Shown piece by piece: positions 35,195-44,117 of a stretch of DNA of 64,000 nt. Source of the DNA: Mucilaginibacter myungsuensis (GTDB lineage Bacteria > Bacteroidota > Bacteroidia > Sphingobacteriales > Sphingobacteriaceae); assembly GCF_015222005.1 (NCBI RefSeq), contig NZ_JADFFL010000008.1, positions 1 to 64,000 of the forward strand, written 5' to 3'. Below the pieces are notes generated by a model that was not told where the DNA came from, made no database searches, and worked only from the letters and a program-made list of their open reading frames with translations. A program made the position numbers and the translations under genes. The stretch's first letter is position 1. Every line of letters starts with the position of its first letter.

Positions 35195-35307
35195 GTCATG
35201 GTGAGCCGCGTCGAACCATGGTGCGGGGGACTTACACTATGCGAGTAGCGACCTTGCATTGCGATGTGGCCCACACACACATCGCCCTTCGACAGGCTCA
35301 GGGTGAC
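35195..35307. repeat. Inverted-repeat intergenic element, family E
   Basis: 113 bp with imperfect inverted ends. GTCATGGTGAGCCGCGTCGAA at the left pairs with TTCGACAGGCTCAGGGTGAC at the right. The TTCGACAGGCTCAGGGTGAC block is a familiar repeat of Bacteroidota spacers. The 472-base spacer 35130-35601 contains the terminator, this element and no gene. Confidence 0.65.
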
Positions 35308-35601
35308 ATCCCTTTGTTTTATGTCGACATCAAGTTTCGATGGGGGCTAAAAACGATTAATAATGCAATGATCAGCAACGCCGGGCGTTAAAGCCGCGGG
35401 TGTGTTGATAATAAAAATAAAACAAGCTTGCCTGTGTTGCGTTTAATGGCTGATCAGTGTCCCGAACATTTTGAACAACATTTATAGCTTAACAATTATT
35501 ACTAACTTGCCCCGGGAAAGCCGTTAAGGCGCCCGATACATCGCAAAAACATCTGCTGTCCGGCCACGCCCGGCGGCCCTTATGAAAACAAAAACATCGA
35601 A

Positions 35602-36477
35602 ATGAAACGTTCTATTTTAACCGTTACCTTACTGTCGGCCTGCATTTTTACGGCATCGGCACAAAGGCCTACTGAAGTTGCCAAAGTACAGACCGTAGTT
35701 ACAGCCGAAGAAAATTTTGCCAAGACTGTTGCCCGCAAAGGCATTAAAGATGGCTTTTTAGCTAATGCCGATGCAGAAGGCATCGTTTTTAAACCTGATG
35801 CTAAAAACATCAACGATTTTTATGCCGGCATAACCAAACAACCCGGCACCATGACCTGGTCGCCTAAATTTGCCCGTATATCGGCGAACGGCGATCTTGC
35901 TTTCACCGCCGGTCCGTACGTTTACGATGCCGATTCTAAAAAAGAGGACGACAAAGTTTACGGCGATTACGTGTCGGTATGGCGTAAAGATGGCGAAGGC
36001 CGTTTAAAGTTGCTGATCCAGGTAGGTGTACAGCACCCCGAGCCTGATGCTGCGGTAATGATAGATATGAAAGACCCTGACACCGCTATGCGTAAAGCGC
36101 CAAGCAAAGATCCATTTAGGGGTAAAGGCGTGATCATGGATAACGATAAGACATTCAATTATTCACTGACCAAATCGACCTTGGGTACTTATAAAGAATT
36201 TTTTACCCCTGCGGGCCGCTATTACTTCCCGGGTTACGAGCCGGTGACCGGTATCGATAAAACGATGAAGTTTTTAGATAACGAGGCTATCAACATTGCT
36301 GCCGAAACCGTCAGCGCCGGCCGTGCCAACAGCGGCGATCTGGCTTACAGCTACGGTAAAGCCCGTATAAAAAAAGGAAATATCGTGAGCAATTTTTATT
36401 ACCTGCGTATTTGGGAGCTTGATGCCAAAAGCAATTGGAACGTATTGACCGAGATCTTCTCGGCCGTAGAGCAATAA
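35602..36477 (+). CDS. Exported NTF2-like / DUF4440-type protein
   Basis: A 291-residue secreted protein with the signal peptide RSILTVTLLSACIFTASAQ. Two similar halves look like NTF2/DUF4440 domains. The first, about 28-140, has EENFAKTVARKGIKDGFLAN and GDYVSVWRKDGEGRLKLLIQ. The second, about 165-290, has KEFFTPAGRYYFPG and GDLAYSYGKARIKKGN with a C-terminal VLTEIFSAVEQ. Such domains are small-molecule-binding cones of diverse role. The function is not known. It is a single gene with its own terminator. Confidence 0.72.
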   Translation: MKRSILTVTLLSACIFTASAQRPTEVAKVQTVVTAEENFAKTVARKGIKDGFLANADAEGIVFKPDAKNINDFYAGITKQPGTMTWSPKFARISANGDLAFTAGPYVYDADSKKEDDKVYGDYVSVWRKDGEGRLKLLIQVGVQHPEPDAAVMIDMKDPDTAMRKAPSKDPFRGKGVIMDNDKTFNYSLTKSTLGTYKEFFTPAGRYYFPGYEPVTGIDKTMKFLDNEAINIAAETVSAGRANSGDLAYSYGKARIKKGNIVSNFYYLRIWELDAKSNWNVLTEIFSAVEQ

Positions 36478-36504
36478 AAATTATAATTGCAGGGGCTTTG
36501 GTCC

Positions 36505-36554
36505 TAAAAAGGCAGGTTATCAGGTGTATAAAACTTGGTAAGCTGCCTTTTTTG
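36505..36554 (+). terminator. Terminator after the NTF2-like gene
   Basis: AAAAAGGCAGGTTA pairs with TAAGCTGCCTTTTTT, with one bulge, about 30 bases after the stop. Confidence 0.75.
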
Positions 36555-36668
36555 TGAAATTAACTTCCGAATTTTTCGATAATTGAAAAATATTATTGCT
36601 TTTATTCGGGTTTCATTAAAAATACTTTATAAATTACCCTAAATTTTCAATAAACGGACTATCGTAGT

Positions 36669-38120
36669 ATGCAGGGATCAGGCTATTTTAATGAATATAA
36701 TGCCATTGACGGCGTTTGGGACGAGATGTTCGGAGCCGATTCTGAAATTCGTGAGCATTACAGCAAGGTGATCAACTATTTGTCGCAAGAGTCGCCAGAC
36801 GAATTGAAGCAAAAGGAGGATCTTGCCAAGCGCTTGTTCATGAGCCAAGGCATCACCTTTACGGTATATAACAGCGGCGAGGGTATCGAAAAGATATTTC
36901 CGTTCGATATCATTCCGCGTATTATCACCGCCAGCGAATGGGCATTTGTAGAGAAAGGCATTAAGCAACGCCTTACGGCGCTTAACCACTTTTTAAAAGA
37001 CGTTTACCACAATCAGTTCATCATTAAGGATGGCATCGTCCCGATAGATATTGTTTACTCGTGCCCGCACTTTTTGCGCGAGATGTACCAATTACAGGTG
37101 CCTTATGATATCTATGTGCATATTGCCGGTATAGACCTGATCCGTGATCATGACGGTACTTTTTATGTGTTAGAGGACAATCTGCGCACCCCATCGGGTG
37201 TGAGTTATATGCTGGAGAACCGCGAGATCACTAAGCGTTTGTTCCCCGATCTGCTGCCGCAATGTAACGTGCGCAGTGTTACCGAATATCCAACTATCCT
37301 GTATAAGAACTTGATGTCGTTATCGCCAAGGGCTGTAAGTAACCCAACTATTGTGTTGCTAAGCCCGGGTATTTATAATTCAGCTTATTTTGAGCACACC
37401 ACACTTGCCCGTTTAATGGGTGTGGAACTGGTAGAAGGCCGCGACCTGGTAGTAGATAACCATAAGGTGTACATGAAAACCACTAACGGCATGCAACAGG
37501 TAGATGTGATCTATCGCCGTGTGGATGACGAGTTTTTGGATCCGCTGGTGTTTAATCCATCCAGTATGTTAGGTGTGGCCGGTTTGATGGGTGCATACCG
37601 CAAAGGTAACGTGGCTATTGTGAATGCGATAGGTAACGGCGTGGCCGATGATAAAGCGGTTTACGCTTACGTGCCCGCCATGATCCGTTATTACCTTAAC
37701 GAGGAGCCGATCCTGAAGAACGTACCCACCTATCAATTAGGTATCCCCGACGAAAAGGAATACGTTTTTGCCAACATAGACACAATGGTGGTAAAAAAGA
37801 CGAACGGGAGCGGTGGTTACGGGATGCTGATGGGCCATGCATCGACCGAGCAAGAAATAGAGGATTACAAGAACGAGATACTAAAAGAGCCGCGCAATTT
37901 TATCGCGCAGCCGACCATCAGCCTATCAGCAGCGCCATGTTACATGCATGGCGAACTGGCACCACGCCGTATCGACCTAAGGCCATACGCGCTGTGCGGC
38001 CCTAACGGCATCGAGATAGTTCCCGGCGGTTTGACCCGTGTGGCCCTGAAAGAAGGTTCGCTGGTGGTGAACAGTTCGCAGGGTGGCGGTAGTAAGGATA
38101 CGTGGGTGTTGGGGAGTTAA
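36669..38120 (+). CDS. Circularly permuted ATP-grasp type 2 protein
   Basis: A 483-residue ATP-grasp enzyme of the DUF404/DUF407 type. Recognisable parts are EYNAIDGVWDEMFG at the start, the FVEKGIKQRLTALNHFLKDV helix, LRTPSGVSYMLENR and DVIYRRVDDEFLDPL. VVKKTNGSGGYGMLMG has the ATP-binding glycines, and the end is the FIAQPTISLS segment. Family analysis by Iyer, Aravind and colleagues placed these with alpha-E and transglutaminase proteins as a peptide-ligase system of unknown product. Here all three genes are in that order. The stop lies 3 bases before a heptamer array. Confidence 0.9.
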   Translation: MQGSGYFNEYNAIDGVWDEMFGADSEIREHYSKVINYLSQESPDELKQKEDLAKRLFMSQGITFTVYNSGEGIEKIFPFDIIPRIITASEWAFVEKGIKQRLTALNHFLKDVYHNQFIIKDGIVPIDIVYSCPHFLREMYQLQVPYDIYVHIAGIDLIRDHDGTFYVLEDNLRTPSGVSYMLENREITKRLFPDLLPQCNVRSVTEYPTILYKNLMSLSPRAVSNPTIVLLSPGIYNSAYFEHTTLARLMGVELVEGRDLVVDNHKVYMKTTNGMQQVDVIYRRVDDEFLDPLVFNPSSMLGVAGLMGAYRKGNVAIVNAIGNGVADDKAVYAYVPAMIRYYLNEEPILKNVPTYQLGIPDEKEYVFANIDTMVVKKTNGSGGYGMLMGHASTEQEIEDYKNEILKEPRNFIAQPTISLSAAPCYMHGELAPRRIDLRPYALCGPNGIEIVPGGLTRVALKEGSLVVNSSQGGGSKDTWVLGS

Positions 38121-38123
38121 AAA

Positions 38124-38248
38124 GGTCCATGGTCCATAGTCAATGGTCCATGGCAGAAGAAAAGTTCATGGTCGATAGTCCATGAGCCATATAAGGAATA
38201 TGTTATTTTAAGAAAACGCTATGGACTATCGACCATGGACTATGGACT
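38124..38248. repeat. 7-bp periodic arrays forming an inverted pair
   Basis: Sense units GGTCCAT, GGTCCAT, AGTCAAT, GGTCCAT start at 38124. A second block, AGTTCAT, GGTCGAT, AGTCCAT, GAGCCAT, covers 38163-38190. The inverse ATGGACT, ATCGACC, ATGGACT, ATGGACT covers 38221-38248. The whole can fold back. It fills the spacer between the ATP-grasp and alpha-E genes. Confidence 0.85.
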
Positions 38249-38253
38249 AAGAA

Positions 38254-39192
38254 ATGTTAAGCAGAGTAGCAGCAAGTTTATATTGGAGTAGCCGTTATAT
38301 TGAGCGTAGCGACGGTCTGTTGCGTATGCTGAAGATAAACTACGCGTCGTCGCAGGATGCGGTGCAGGGTTTTACCTGGGAGCCTATGATGCGCCTTTAC
38401 ACCGGCGATGATCACGAGGCTGTGATGGAAAAATTGGGTAATGATAGTAGGGCAGTATTAAAATACATGATCACCTCAAAGGATAATCCTAACTCTATCC
38501 TTAACATCATTACCATGGCGCGTGAAAATGCCCGTGGCGTGCAGGAACATATTACCAAGGATCTTTGGCAATGCCTTAACGAGTATTATCATACCGTGAA
38601 AGATACCAAGCTGGATCGTATGCTGCAACGCGAGGATCCGATCGGTACGCTGGATATCCTGATCAAGCAGGTGATGCTTTACTACGGTACGGTAGAGATA
38701 ACTATGGAGCGTGGCGAAGGCCGTAGCTTTATGAATATTGGCAAGTACCTGGAGCGGGCTATTCAGTCGGTGGATATTTTGGATACCAAATTCAATACGC
38801 TGAATGATAACCCGGAATTGCTGACGGATACCACGTATTGGAAGCATCTATTACTATCGATAGGCGGTTACGAGTTGTACCTGAAGACCTACCGCTCGGG
38901 CTTTGAGGCCAAGAATGTACTGGAGCAGGTAGCGTTGAATAATGATTTCCCCCGTTCGGTGATCTATGCGGTCAACCATATCCAACGATATTTTGAGCGC
39001 TTGAAGGGCGACCACGAGCGCGAGGAGTTCCGCCGGATGTCGTTCCAGATCGGCCGTTTGCAAAGCCGGATCAAGTACAGTTCGGTCAACAGCATCCGCG
39101 AAGAAGGTTTAAGCCCGTTCTTAAAACTGATCCGCAGCGAACTCTACGGCATAGGTAATGCCCTTAACGAAAACTATTTTGGAAATTATTGA
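38254..39192 (+). CDS. Alpha-E domain protein (DUF403)
   Basis: A 312-residue all-helical protein. It opens MLSRVAASLYWSSRYIERSD, the alpha-E signature, and continues with ARENARGVQEHITKDLWQCL, GRSFMNIGKYLERA and IRSELYGIGNALNENYF. In known clusters it accompanies the permuted ATP-grasp and transglutaminase proteins and may be a scaffold or activity partner. The ATG follows the last inverse heptamer by 5 bases. No membrane segment or signal is visible, so it is cytoplasmic. Confidence 0.9.
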   Translation: MLSRVAASLYWSSRYIERSDGLLRMLKINYASSQDAVQGFTWEPMMRLYTGDDHEAVMEKLGNDSRAVLKYMITSKDNPNSILNIITMARENARGVQEHITKDLWQCLNEYYHTVKDTKLDRMLQREDPIGTLDILIKQVMLYYGTVEITMERGEGRSFMNIGKYLERAIQSVDILDTKFNTLNDNPELLTDTTYWKHLLLSIGGYELYLKTYRSGFEAKNVLEQVALNNDFPRSVIYAVNHIQRYFERLKGDHEREEFRRMSFQIGRLQSRIKYSSVNSIREEGLSPFLKLIRSELYGIGNALNENYFGNY

Positions 39193-39224
39193 TCTGCTGC
39201 AGATCTGCAATTTAACAACCCAAC

Positions 39225-40208
39225 ATGCCCGAGTTTAAAATACAACATATCACTAAGTACACCTACGATGGCCTGGTGCGCGACAGCGCTAACCAGATCA
39301 TTCTGTACCCTATACAAGATGAGTTTCAGAACGTGACCAAACACGAGCTGAAGATCACCGGCGACGCACCTGTAGACACTTATATCGACTATTACGGTAA
39401 CAAGGTAGGCAGCTTTACGCATCGCGATCCCCATAGCCAACTGATCATCAGCTCGCAACTATGGGTGGATACTAAAGCACGTGCCTTGCCAACCAATGAT
39501 ATTTTCCCGCAGCAGCAGTGGAAGGATTACGAGACCTTAAAATACGTTGTCCCATACATCGATTTTTTAAAGCAGGAATATTTTGATGGACAGGCCGAGT
39601 TAAAGGCGATAGTTGACGCGGTGCTCGATACTGCTGATACGCCGTATCAGGCAATACTGAAGTTCAGTAAGTATATTTTCGATAACTTTAGCTACATCAA
39701 AGGTGTAACCACGGTAGAGAGCACGCTTGACGATGTTTGGAAACTGCGGGCCGGTGTTTGTCAGGATTTTGCCCACATTCTAATGGTGATGCTCCGCCTG
39801 ATCAATATCCCGGCGCGTTATGTAAGCGGCTACATTTGCCCTAACCAGAACGGCATGCGTGGCGAGGGTGCTACCCACGCCTGGGCCGAAGCTTACCTGC
39901 CCGATTATGGCTGGCTGGGCGTAGACCCGACCAACAATGTGGTAGTTAACGATACCCACGTTAGATTGGCTGTCGGTCGTAATTTCTCTGATTGTTCGCC
40001 GGTGAAGGGTACTTATAAAGGTCAGTATAGTCACAGGCTGGAAGTTGCTGTATCGGTAGGCTACCACAAAGACGGCCAAATGACCGGGACCGAGATCGTA
40101 GAGGTTTTCGACGAGCCGATCATCAAACCCATAACGCCGGACCTGTCTAAGAACAGCTATCAGCGTTATATGGAGATGATCCAACAGCAACAGCAACAAC
40201 AGCAATAG
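39225..40208 (+). CDS. Transglutaminase-like cysteine protease family protein
   Basis: A 327-residue protein. The N-terminal Bact_transglu_N sheet (PEFKIQHITKYTYDGLVRDS) precedes the transglutaminase core. The catalytic Cys is in LRAGVCQDFAHILMVML, the His in GEGATHAWAEAYLP and the Asp in WLGVDPTNNVV. It likely acts on the peptide product of the neighbouring ATP-grasp ligase, either hydrolysing or crosslinking it. The C-terminus ends in a run of glutamines encoded by CAACAG repeats, a possible slippage site absent from the family core. It is third in the cluster, 32 bases after alpha-E. Confidence 0.9.
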   Translation: MPEFKIQHITKYTYDGLVRDSANQIILYPIQDEFQNVTKHELKITGDAPVDTYIDYYGNKVGSFTHRDPHSQLIISSQLWVDTKARALPTNDIFPQQQWKDYETLKYVVPYIDFLKQEYFDGQAELKAIVDAVLDTADTPYQAILKFSKYIFDNFSYIKGVTTVESTLDDVWKLRAGVCQDFAHILMVMLRLINIPARYVSGYICPNQNGMRGEGATHAWAEAYLPDYGWLGVDPTNNVVVNDTHVRLAVGRNFSDCSPVKGTYKGQYSHRLEVAVSVGYHKDGQMTGTEIVEVFDEPIIKPITPDLSKNSYQRYMEMIQQQQQQQQ

Positions 40209-40394
40209 TTTGCAGGGGCGGTTTTTTGTTCGCAGTTCGTGGTCGACGAGTCGTTTTGTTGGTTAGGTCATCTACAGTCGAAGTAGTTCGGTCTTGCGGT
40301 TTTTAAGGTCGATATAGACGTGGGGTTAACCAAAAAGGTTTATCCTCTATCGATTTTTTAATTGCCTGATAATCAATAGTTGCAAAGTGTATAT

Positions 40395-40421
40395 GGTGTA
40401 TACACCCACACTGTATACACC
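40395..40421. promoter_or_regulatory. GGTGTATACACC palindrome and second half copy
   Basis: A perfect 12-bp palindrome at 40395-40406 is followed by GTATACACC at 40413-40421. It lies in the 220-base spacer between convergent genes, so a role in initiation is not obvious. The rest of the spacer shows nothing else. Confidence 0.35.
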
Positions 40422-40428
40422 TACACAG

Positions 40429-41742
40429 CTACTTTTTAGACAGTGCTTTGATCATATCCACCAACCCTTCATCCTCGATAATGCGCATGCCTAAGCGCTC
40501 GTGAGATATGCCGGGCTTTAATTTGTAGGTGTAGATGGCTTTGCCGTCGACCAGGTCTGTACTCAGGCAGTTAAAAAAGATATTATCCGCCGACCGTAAT
40601 TCATCGGCTACTTCCACAATGTGGGTCGATATCATAAAAGCCGAACTTTTTACTTCGGTAAATGCCTTTACGATCTCCAGCGAAGCATCGTAAGCATCCT
40701 TCACATTGGTCCCGCGGAATAGCTCATCAAAGATCACCAGCAGTTTGTTTACCGTGCCTATCTTTTGGGCTACTTCTTTTATACGCAATACCTCGCGGTA
40801 AAAGTGACTATGCCCGGCAACGATATTATCCGACAGGTTAATGGTGGTGAACAATCCATTAAAAACGCTGGTCCGCATAGCGGTAGCAGGTACCGGGAAA
40901 CCTAACTGAGCCATGTAAACGCATACCGATATGGACTTTAAAACCGTAGACTTACCCGCCATATTGGCCCCGGTAATAAAGCAGAGATTTTTGCCGCTAT
41001 CGAATGTAATATCGTTAACTGCCGGCTTGCTCACAAAGGGATGGTAAAATCCGTTGAGGTTAAGCTCGGGTTGTTCAGTATCAATAAACTCCGGATAGCA
41101 GAAACCATATTGCCGACCGGTGAAACCTACGGCGTAAAACACATCGACGGTGTAAAGTGAATTCAAGAAATGCCTTACCGCCTCAACTTTAGTATTTCGG
41201 AATATGCGGTCGAGTTTATCGATATCAAATTTGCTCAGATCGCTAAGATGTTGGGTCGCGACCGGGATGGCTTTGAGCAGGTCCTCCGTTTGTTCGCGCA
41301 GTAATTTTAATGGGGCAGGTATATCATGCTGATGTTTCTCGAAAGATAGTTCCACCTTTTTGATCAGCTTAAATAGCAAACGCACCCCGCGACTGATGAC
41401 GTAGTGCTGGTTTGTTGGCTTTACCCAGTTCCGCACACGATCATTAATTACTTTGAATTTCGACGCAGCGGTGTCGTTTTCCTGGTCGATGTAAAAGCTG
41501 ATGAAATCGGCTTCCTCTTTATGAAGTGAGATATGCAGATCGGTCCGGTCGAAATAACGGATGGCGGCAGCACGGGCACGTATGGCATTGATATCGGTGA
41601 GCGGTTTGGCAAATAGCTCTTTAAGTTTAACCTGCCCGCCAATAGTGATGGGTTTAAAAAGGTCGATAATGGCAGGTTGGCCGTTTATCCCGGTCAGGGA
41701 TAGGTCCTGCAATGTTTGCTGATCTGTTTGGAATGATGACAT
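40429..41742 (-). CDS. MutS-related ATPase without mismatch-recognition domain
   Basis: A 437-residue protein with the MutS core helices and ATPase only. Walker A is FITGANMAGKSTVLKSI, followed by LSDNIVAGHSHFYREVLRI, Walker B LLVIFDELFRGTNVKDAYDA and the STHIVEVADEL switch. The N-terminal mismatch-binding and connector domains of MutS are missing, and no nuclease (Smr) domain follows. Bacteroidota genomes often carry such short MutS-like proteins of unknown role. It is not the mismatch-repair MutS that pairs with the mutL at 57.8 kb. Confidence 0.85.
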   Translation of the reverse strand: MSSFQTDQQTLQDLSLTGINGQPAIIDLFKPITIGGQVKLKELFAKPLTDINAIRARAAAIRYFDRTDLHISLHKEEADFISFYIDQENDTAASKFKVINDRVRNWVKPTNQHYVISRGVRLLFKLIKKVELSFEKHQHDIPAPLKLLREQTEDLLKAIPVATQHLSDLSKFDIDKLDRIFRNTKVEAVRHFLNSLYTVDVFYAVGFTGRQYGFCYPEFIDTEQPELNLNGFYHPFVSKPAVNDITFDSGKNLCFITGANMAGKSTVLKSISVCVYMAQLGFPVPATAMRTSVFNGLFTTINLSDNIVAGHSHFYREVLRIKEVAQKIGTVNKLLVIFDELFRGTNVKDAYDASLEIVKAFTEVKSSAFMISTHIVEVADELRSADNIFFNCLSTDLVDGKAIYTYKLKPGISHERLGMRIIEDEGLVDMIKALSKK

Positions 41743-41786
41743 GCTTAAGGTTGACCCTTAAACAGTTTTAGCAGCGATTTATTGTG

Positions 41787-42149
41787 TTACTCGTCATCCT
41801 CTTGCGTGCTTTGACCAAAATGCAGGATGTTGCCATTATTATCCAAAATACTGAACTGGCGCATACCCCGATCCATCTGTTGCAGATCGCCACCGTTAGG
41901 GTGGATAACGCCATGCGGTTTGTATTCGGCATACAGGCTGTCCACATCGCTCACGTTCACGTAGCAGCCGGTGTTCTCGGCTATCTTGCGGTCGTCGGCA
42001 GGCCATAGATGGATGTTGACACCATCGCGACTAAAGATCAAATAACCGTCCCAGGCCGAGTGAAAAGTGAAGCCCAGTTTTTCGGTGTAGAATTTTATGG
42101 TCTCTTCTTCATTTAACGAGGCAAGGATGGGGATGGCGTAGTTGAGCAT
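41787..42149 (-). CDS. VOC (glyoxalase/bleomycin-resistance fold) protein
   Basis: A 120-residue single VOC module. It reads AIPILASLNEEETIKFYTEKLG, then WDGYLIFSRDGVNIHLWPAD, NVSDVDSLYAEYK and RQFSILDNNGNILHFGQ. The metal-binding His/Glu pattern is partly kept (His in IHLW, His in LHFG). The closest known relatives are bleomycin-binding-like proteins, but the ligand is not deducible. It ends in an acidic tail (TQEDDE) and precedes the MutS-like gene on the same strand by 44 bases. Confidence 0.85.
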   Translation of the reverse strand: MLNYAIPILASLNEEETIKFYTEKLGFTFHSAWDGYLIFSRDGVNIHLWPADDRKIAENTGCYVNVSDVDSLYAEYKPHGVIHPNGGDLQQMDRGMRQFSILDNNGNILHFGQSTQEDDE

Positions 42150-42296
42150 AAATAAGACAGTTGTTGATGATATTTAACAAAACCGAATAATATTTTATTA
42201 AGATAGAGATCTTGTAACAAACTTGTTAGTGCTTATTGCAAAAATTGCAATAAAGATCCGTTAAATTCGCTGATCACTTAATTAACTGACTGCAAA

Positions 42297-43928
42297 ATGA
42301 AAAGAAATTTACTTCTATCTTCTTTATTGCTGGTTGCGGGTTTAACAAGTACTGCTTTTGCGCAGGAGCCTGTTGATGCTGCAATGAATGCAAAGATCCG
42401 CGAGGAAGGCCTTAACCATTCGCAAGTAATGGACATCGCCTTTAACATGACCGATGTATTAGGTCCGCGTTTAACTAACTCTCCGGGTTTAAAACGTGCG
42501 CAAGAGTGGGCTGTTAGCCGCCTTTTATCGTACGGTTTGGTTAACGCCAAGCGCGAATCATGGGGACAAAAATTTGGTAAAGGCTGGGAAGTTCAAAAGA
42601 ATTATGCCGCTATCACCGTTCCTTACTACCATGCTATCATCGCTATCCCTAAAGCCTGGACAGCCGGCACTAACGGCCCTATCCGCGGCGAGGTTGTATT
42701 GGTGAAAGCTGATACCATTACCGATCTGGAAAAATACAAAGGCAAACTGGCCGGTAAGATCGTAATTATGGAAGCTGCCGGTTTAGCTCCTGAGCGTGCT
42801 ATCCGCGCCGACATGGCCCGTTACTCTGATGGTCGTTTAGATACCATGAATAAAGAAGCATTTGCTCCGCCGCGTGCTTTTGGTGGTGGCGCCGGTGCTC
42901 CGGGTGGCCGTCGCGGCGCTGCAGGCGGCCAAGGCGGTAACCCTGCTATGATGGCTGCTATGCGTGCGCAAAGGATGCGCCCGATCATTGCTAACTTCCT
43001 GAAAAGCCAGAACGTAGCGGTGATCCTAAGCCAGGGCCGTGGTTCTGATGGTACCGTGTTCACTACTAATGGTGCATCTTACCGTGACACTGCTCAAATT
43101 GCAGGTGCCGAGTTAGAGACCAGCACTGAGGATTACCAACGCATTTTACGCTTGGTACGTGCAGGTCACAGCGTACAAATGGAAGCCGACATCAAAACTC
43201 AATTCTTTACAGATGAGTTAGAAGGTTACAACGTTGTTGCCGAGATCCCGGGTACTGACAAGAAATTGAAAGAGCAGATCGTAATGGTAGGCGGTCACTA
43301 TGACTCTTGGCATGCAGGTACCGGTGCAACTGATAACGCTGCCGGTAGCGCTGTGATGATGGAAGCTGTACGTATCTTAAAAGCTATTGGTTACAAACCA
43401 AAACGTACTATCCGCATTGCTTTATGGAGCGGCGAGGAGCAAGGTCTGTTCGGTTCGCGCTACTATGTGGCTAATCACTTTGCCGATCGTGCCGATATGA
43501 AATTAAAGCCGGAGCACTCTAAATTATCAGCCTATTATAACCTGGATAATGGTACCGGTAAGATCCGCGGTATCTATCTGCAAGGCGATACAGCTACCCG
43601 CCCTATCTTCCAGGCTTGGTTAGCTCCTTTCAAGGATATCGGTGCATGGGCTGTAAATGCTAACAACACGGGCGGTACCGACCACCAGTCTTACGATGGT
43701 GTTGGTCTTCCGGGCTTCCAGTTCATTCAGGATGGTATGGACTATAACACCCGTACCCACCACAGTAACCAGGATACTTATGATCGCTTAGTTGAGGCTG
43801 ATCTTAAACAAGCGGCTACCATTGTAGCATCATTTGTTTACCACACCTCAGAACGTAAGGATATGATCCCGCGTAAAGCGTTACCTACCCCTCCGCCGGC
43901 GCAAGCTGCAGGTGGCATGGGCAGATAA
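42297..43928 (+). CDS. Exported M28 family peptidase
   Basis: A 543-residue zinc peptidase. After a signal peptide (NLLLSSLLLVAGLTSTAFA) comes a PA-like inserted domain with a Gly/Ala/Arg-rich loop at about residues 197-215 (FGGGAGAPGGRRGAAG). The M28 core follows: MVGGHYDSWHAGTGATDNAA with the first metal His/Asp, IALWSGEEQGLFGS with the catalytic and metal Glu, YNLDNGTGK, and a late His in TRTHHSNQDTYD. All ligands are in place. It probably releases amino acids from peptides in the periplasm. Confidence 0.92.
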   Translation: MKRNLLLSSLLLVAGLTSTAFAQEPVDAAMNAKIREEGLNHSQVMDIAFNMTDVLGPRLTNSPGLKRAQEWAVSRLLSYGLVNAKRESWGQKFGKGWEVQKNYAAITVPYYHAIIAIPKAWTAGTNGPIRGEVVLVKADTITDLEKYKGKLAGKIVIMEAAGLAPERAIRADMARYSDGRLDTMNKEAFAPPRAFGGGAGAPGGRRGAAGGQGGNPAMMAAMRAQRMRPIIANFLKSQNVAVILSQGRGSDGTVFTTNGASYRDTAQIAGAELETSTEDYQRILRLVRAGHSVQMEADIKTQFFTDELEGYNVVAEIPGTDKKLKEQIVMVGGHYDSWHAGTGATDNAAGSAVMMEAVRILKAIGYKPKRTIRIALWSGEEQGLFGSRYYVANHFADRADMKLKPEHSKLSAYYNLDNGTGKIRGIYLQGDTATRPIFQAWLAPFKDIGAWAVNANNTGGTDHQSYDGVGLPGFQFIQDGMDYNTRTHHSNQDTYDRLVEADLKQAATIVASFVYHTSERKDMIPRKALPTPPPAQAAGGMGR

Positions 43929-43957
43929 TATTTCTGTATCACTAATTCACTTGAAAG

Positions 43958-43987
43958 AGGCATCCGCAAAACGCGGGTGCCTTTTCT
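43958..43987 (+). terminator. Terminator of M28 peptidase gene
   Basis: AGGCATCCGC pairs with GCGGGTGCCT, followed by TTTTCTGTTTT. Confidence 0.85.
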
Positions 43988-44042
43988 GTTTTAAAGCGGT
44001 GCTGATAATAATTTGCGGCCTTCAAAAACTTTTAAGTTTTAT

Positions 44043-44073
44043 TTGCATTATATAAACTAAATATTTAGTTTTG
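44043..44073 (+). promoter_or_regulatory. Promoter and 18-bp palindrome upstream of tandem TonB gene
   Basis: TTG (44043-44045), a 20-base spacer and TAGTTTTG (44066-44073) match the Bacteroidota promoter. A perfect 18-bp palindrome AAACTAAATATTTAGTTT (44054-44071) overlaps the -7 element, as a repressor site would. Confidence 0.7.
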
Positions 44074-44117
44074 AATATGCGGATCAGGATATACATCCGC
44101 CAAACCAATTATACGAT

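Noticed and set aside
35131..35391. 86-codon frame after cysS
   Set aside because: It contains the cysS terminator and the family E repeat and has no coding pattern.
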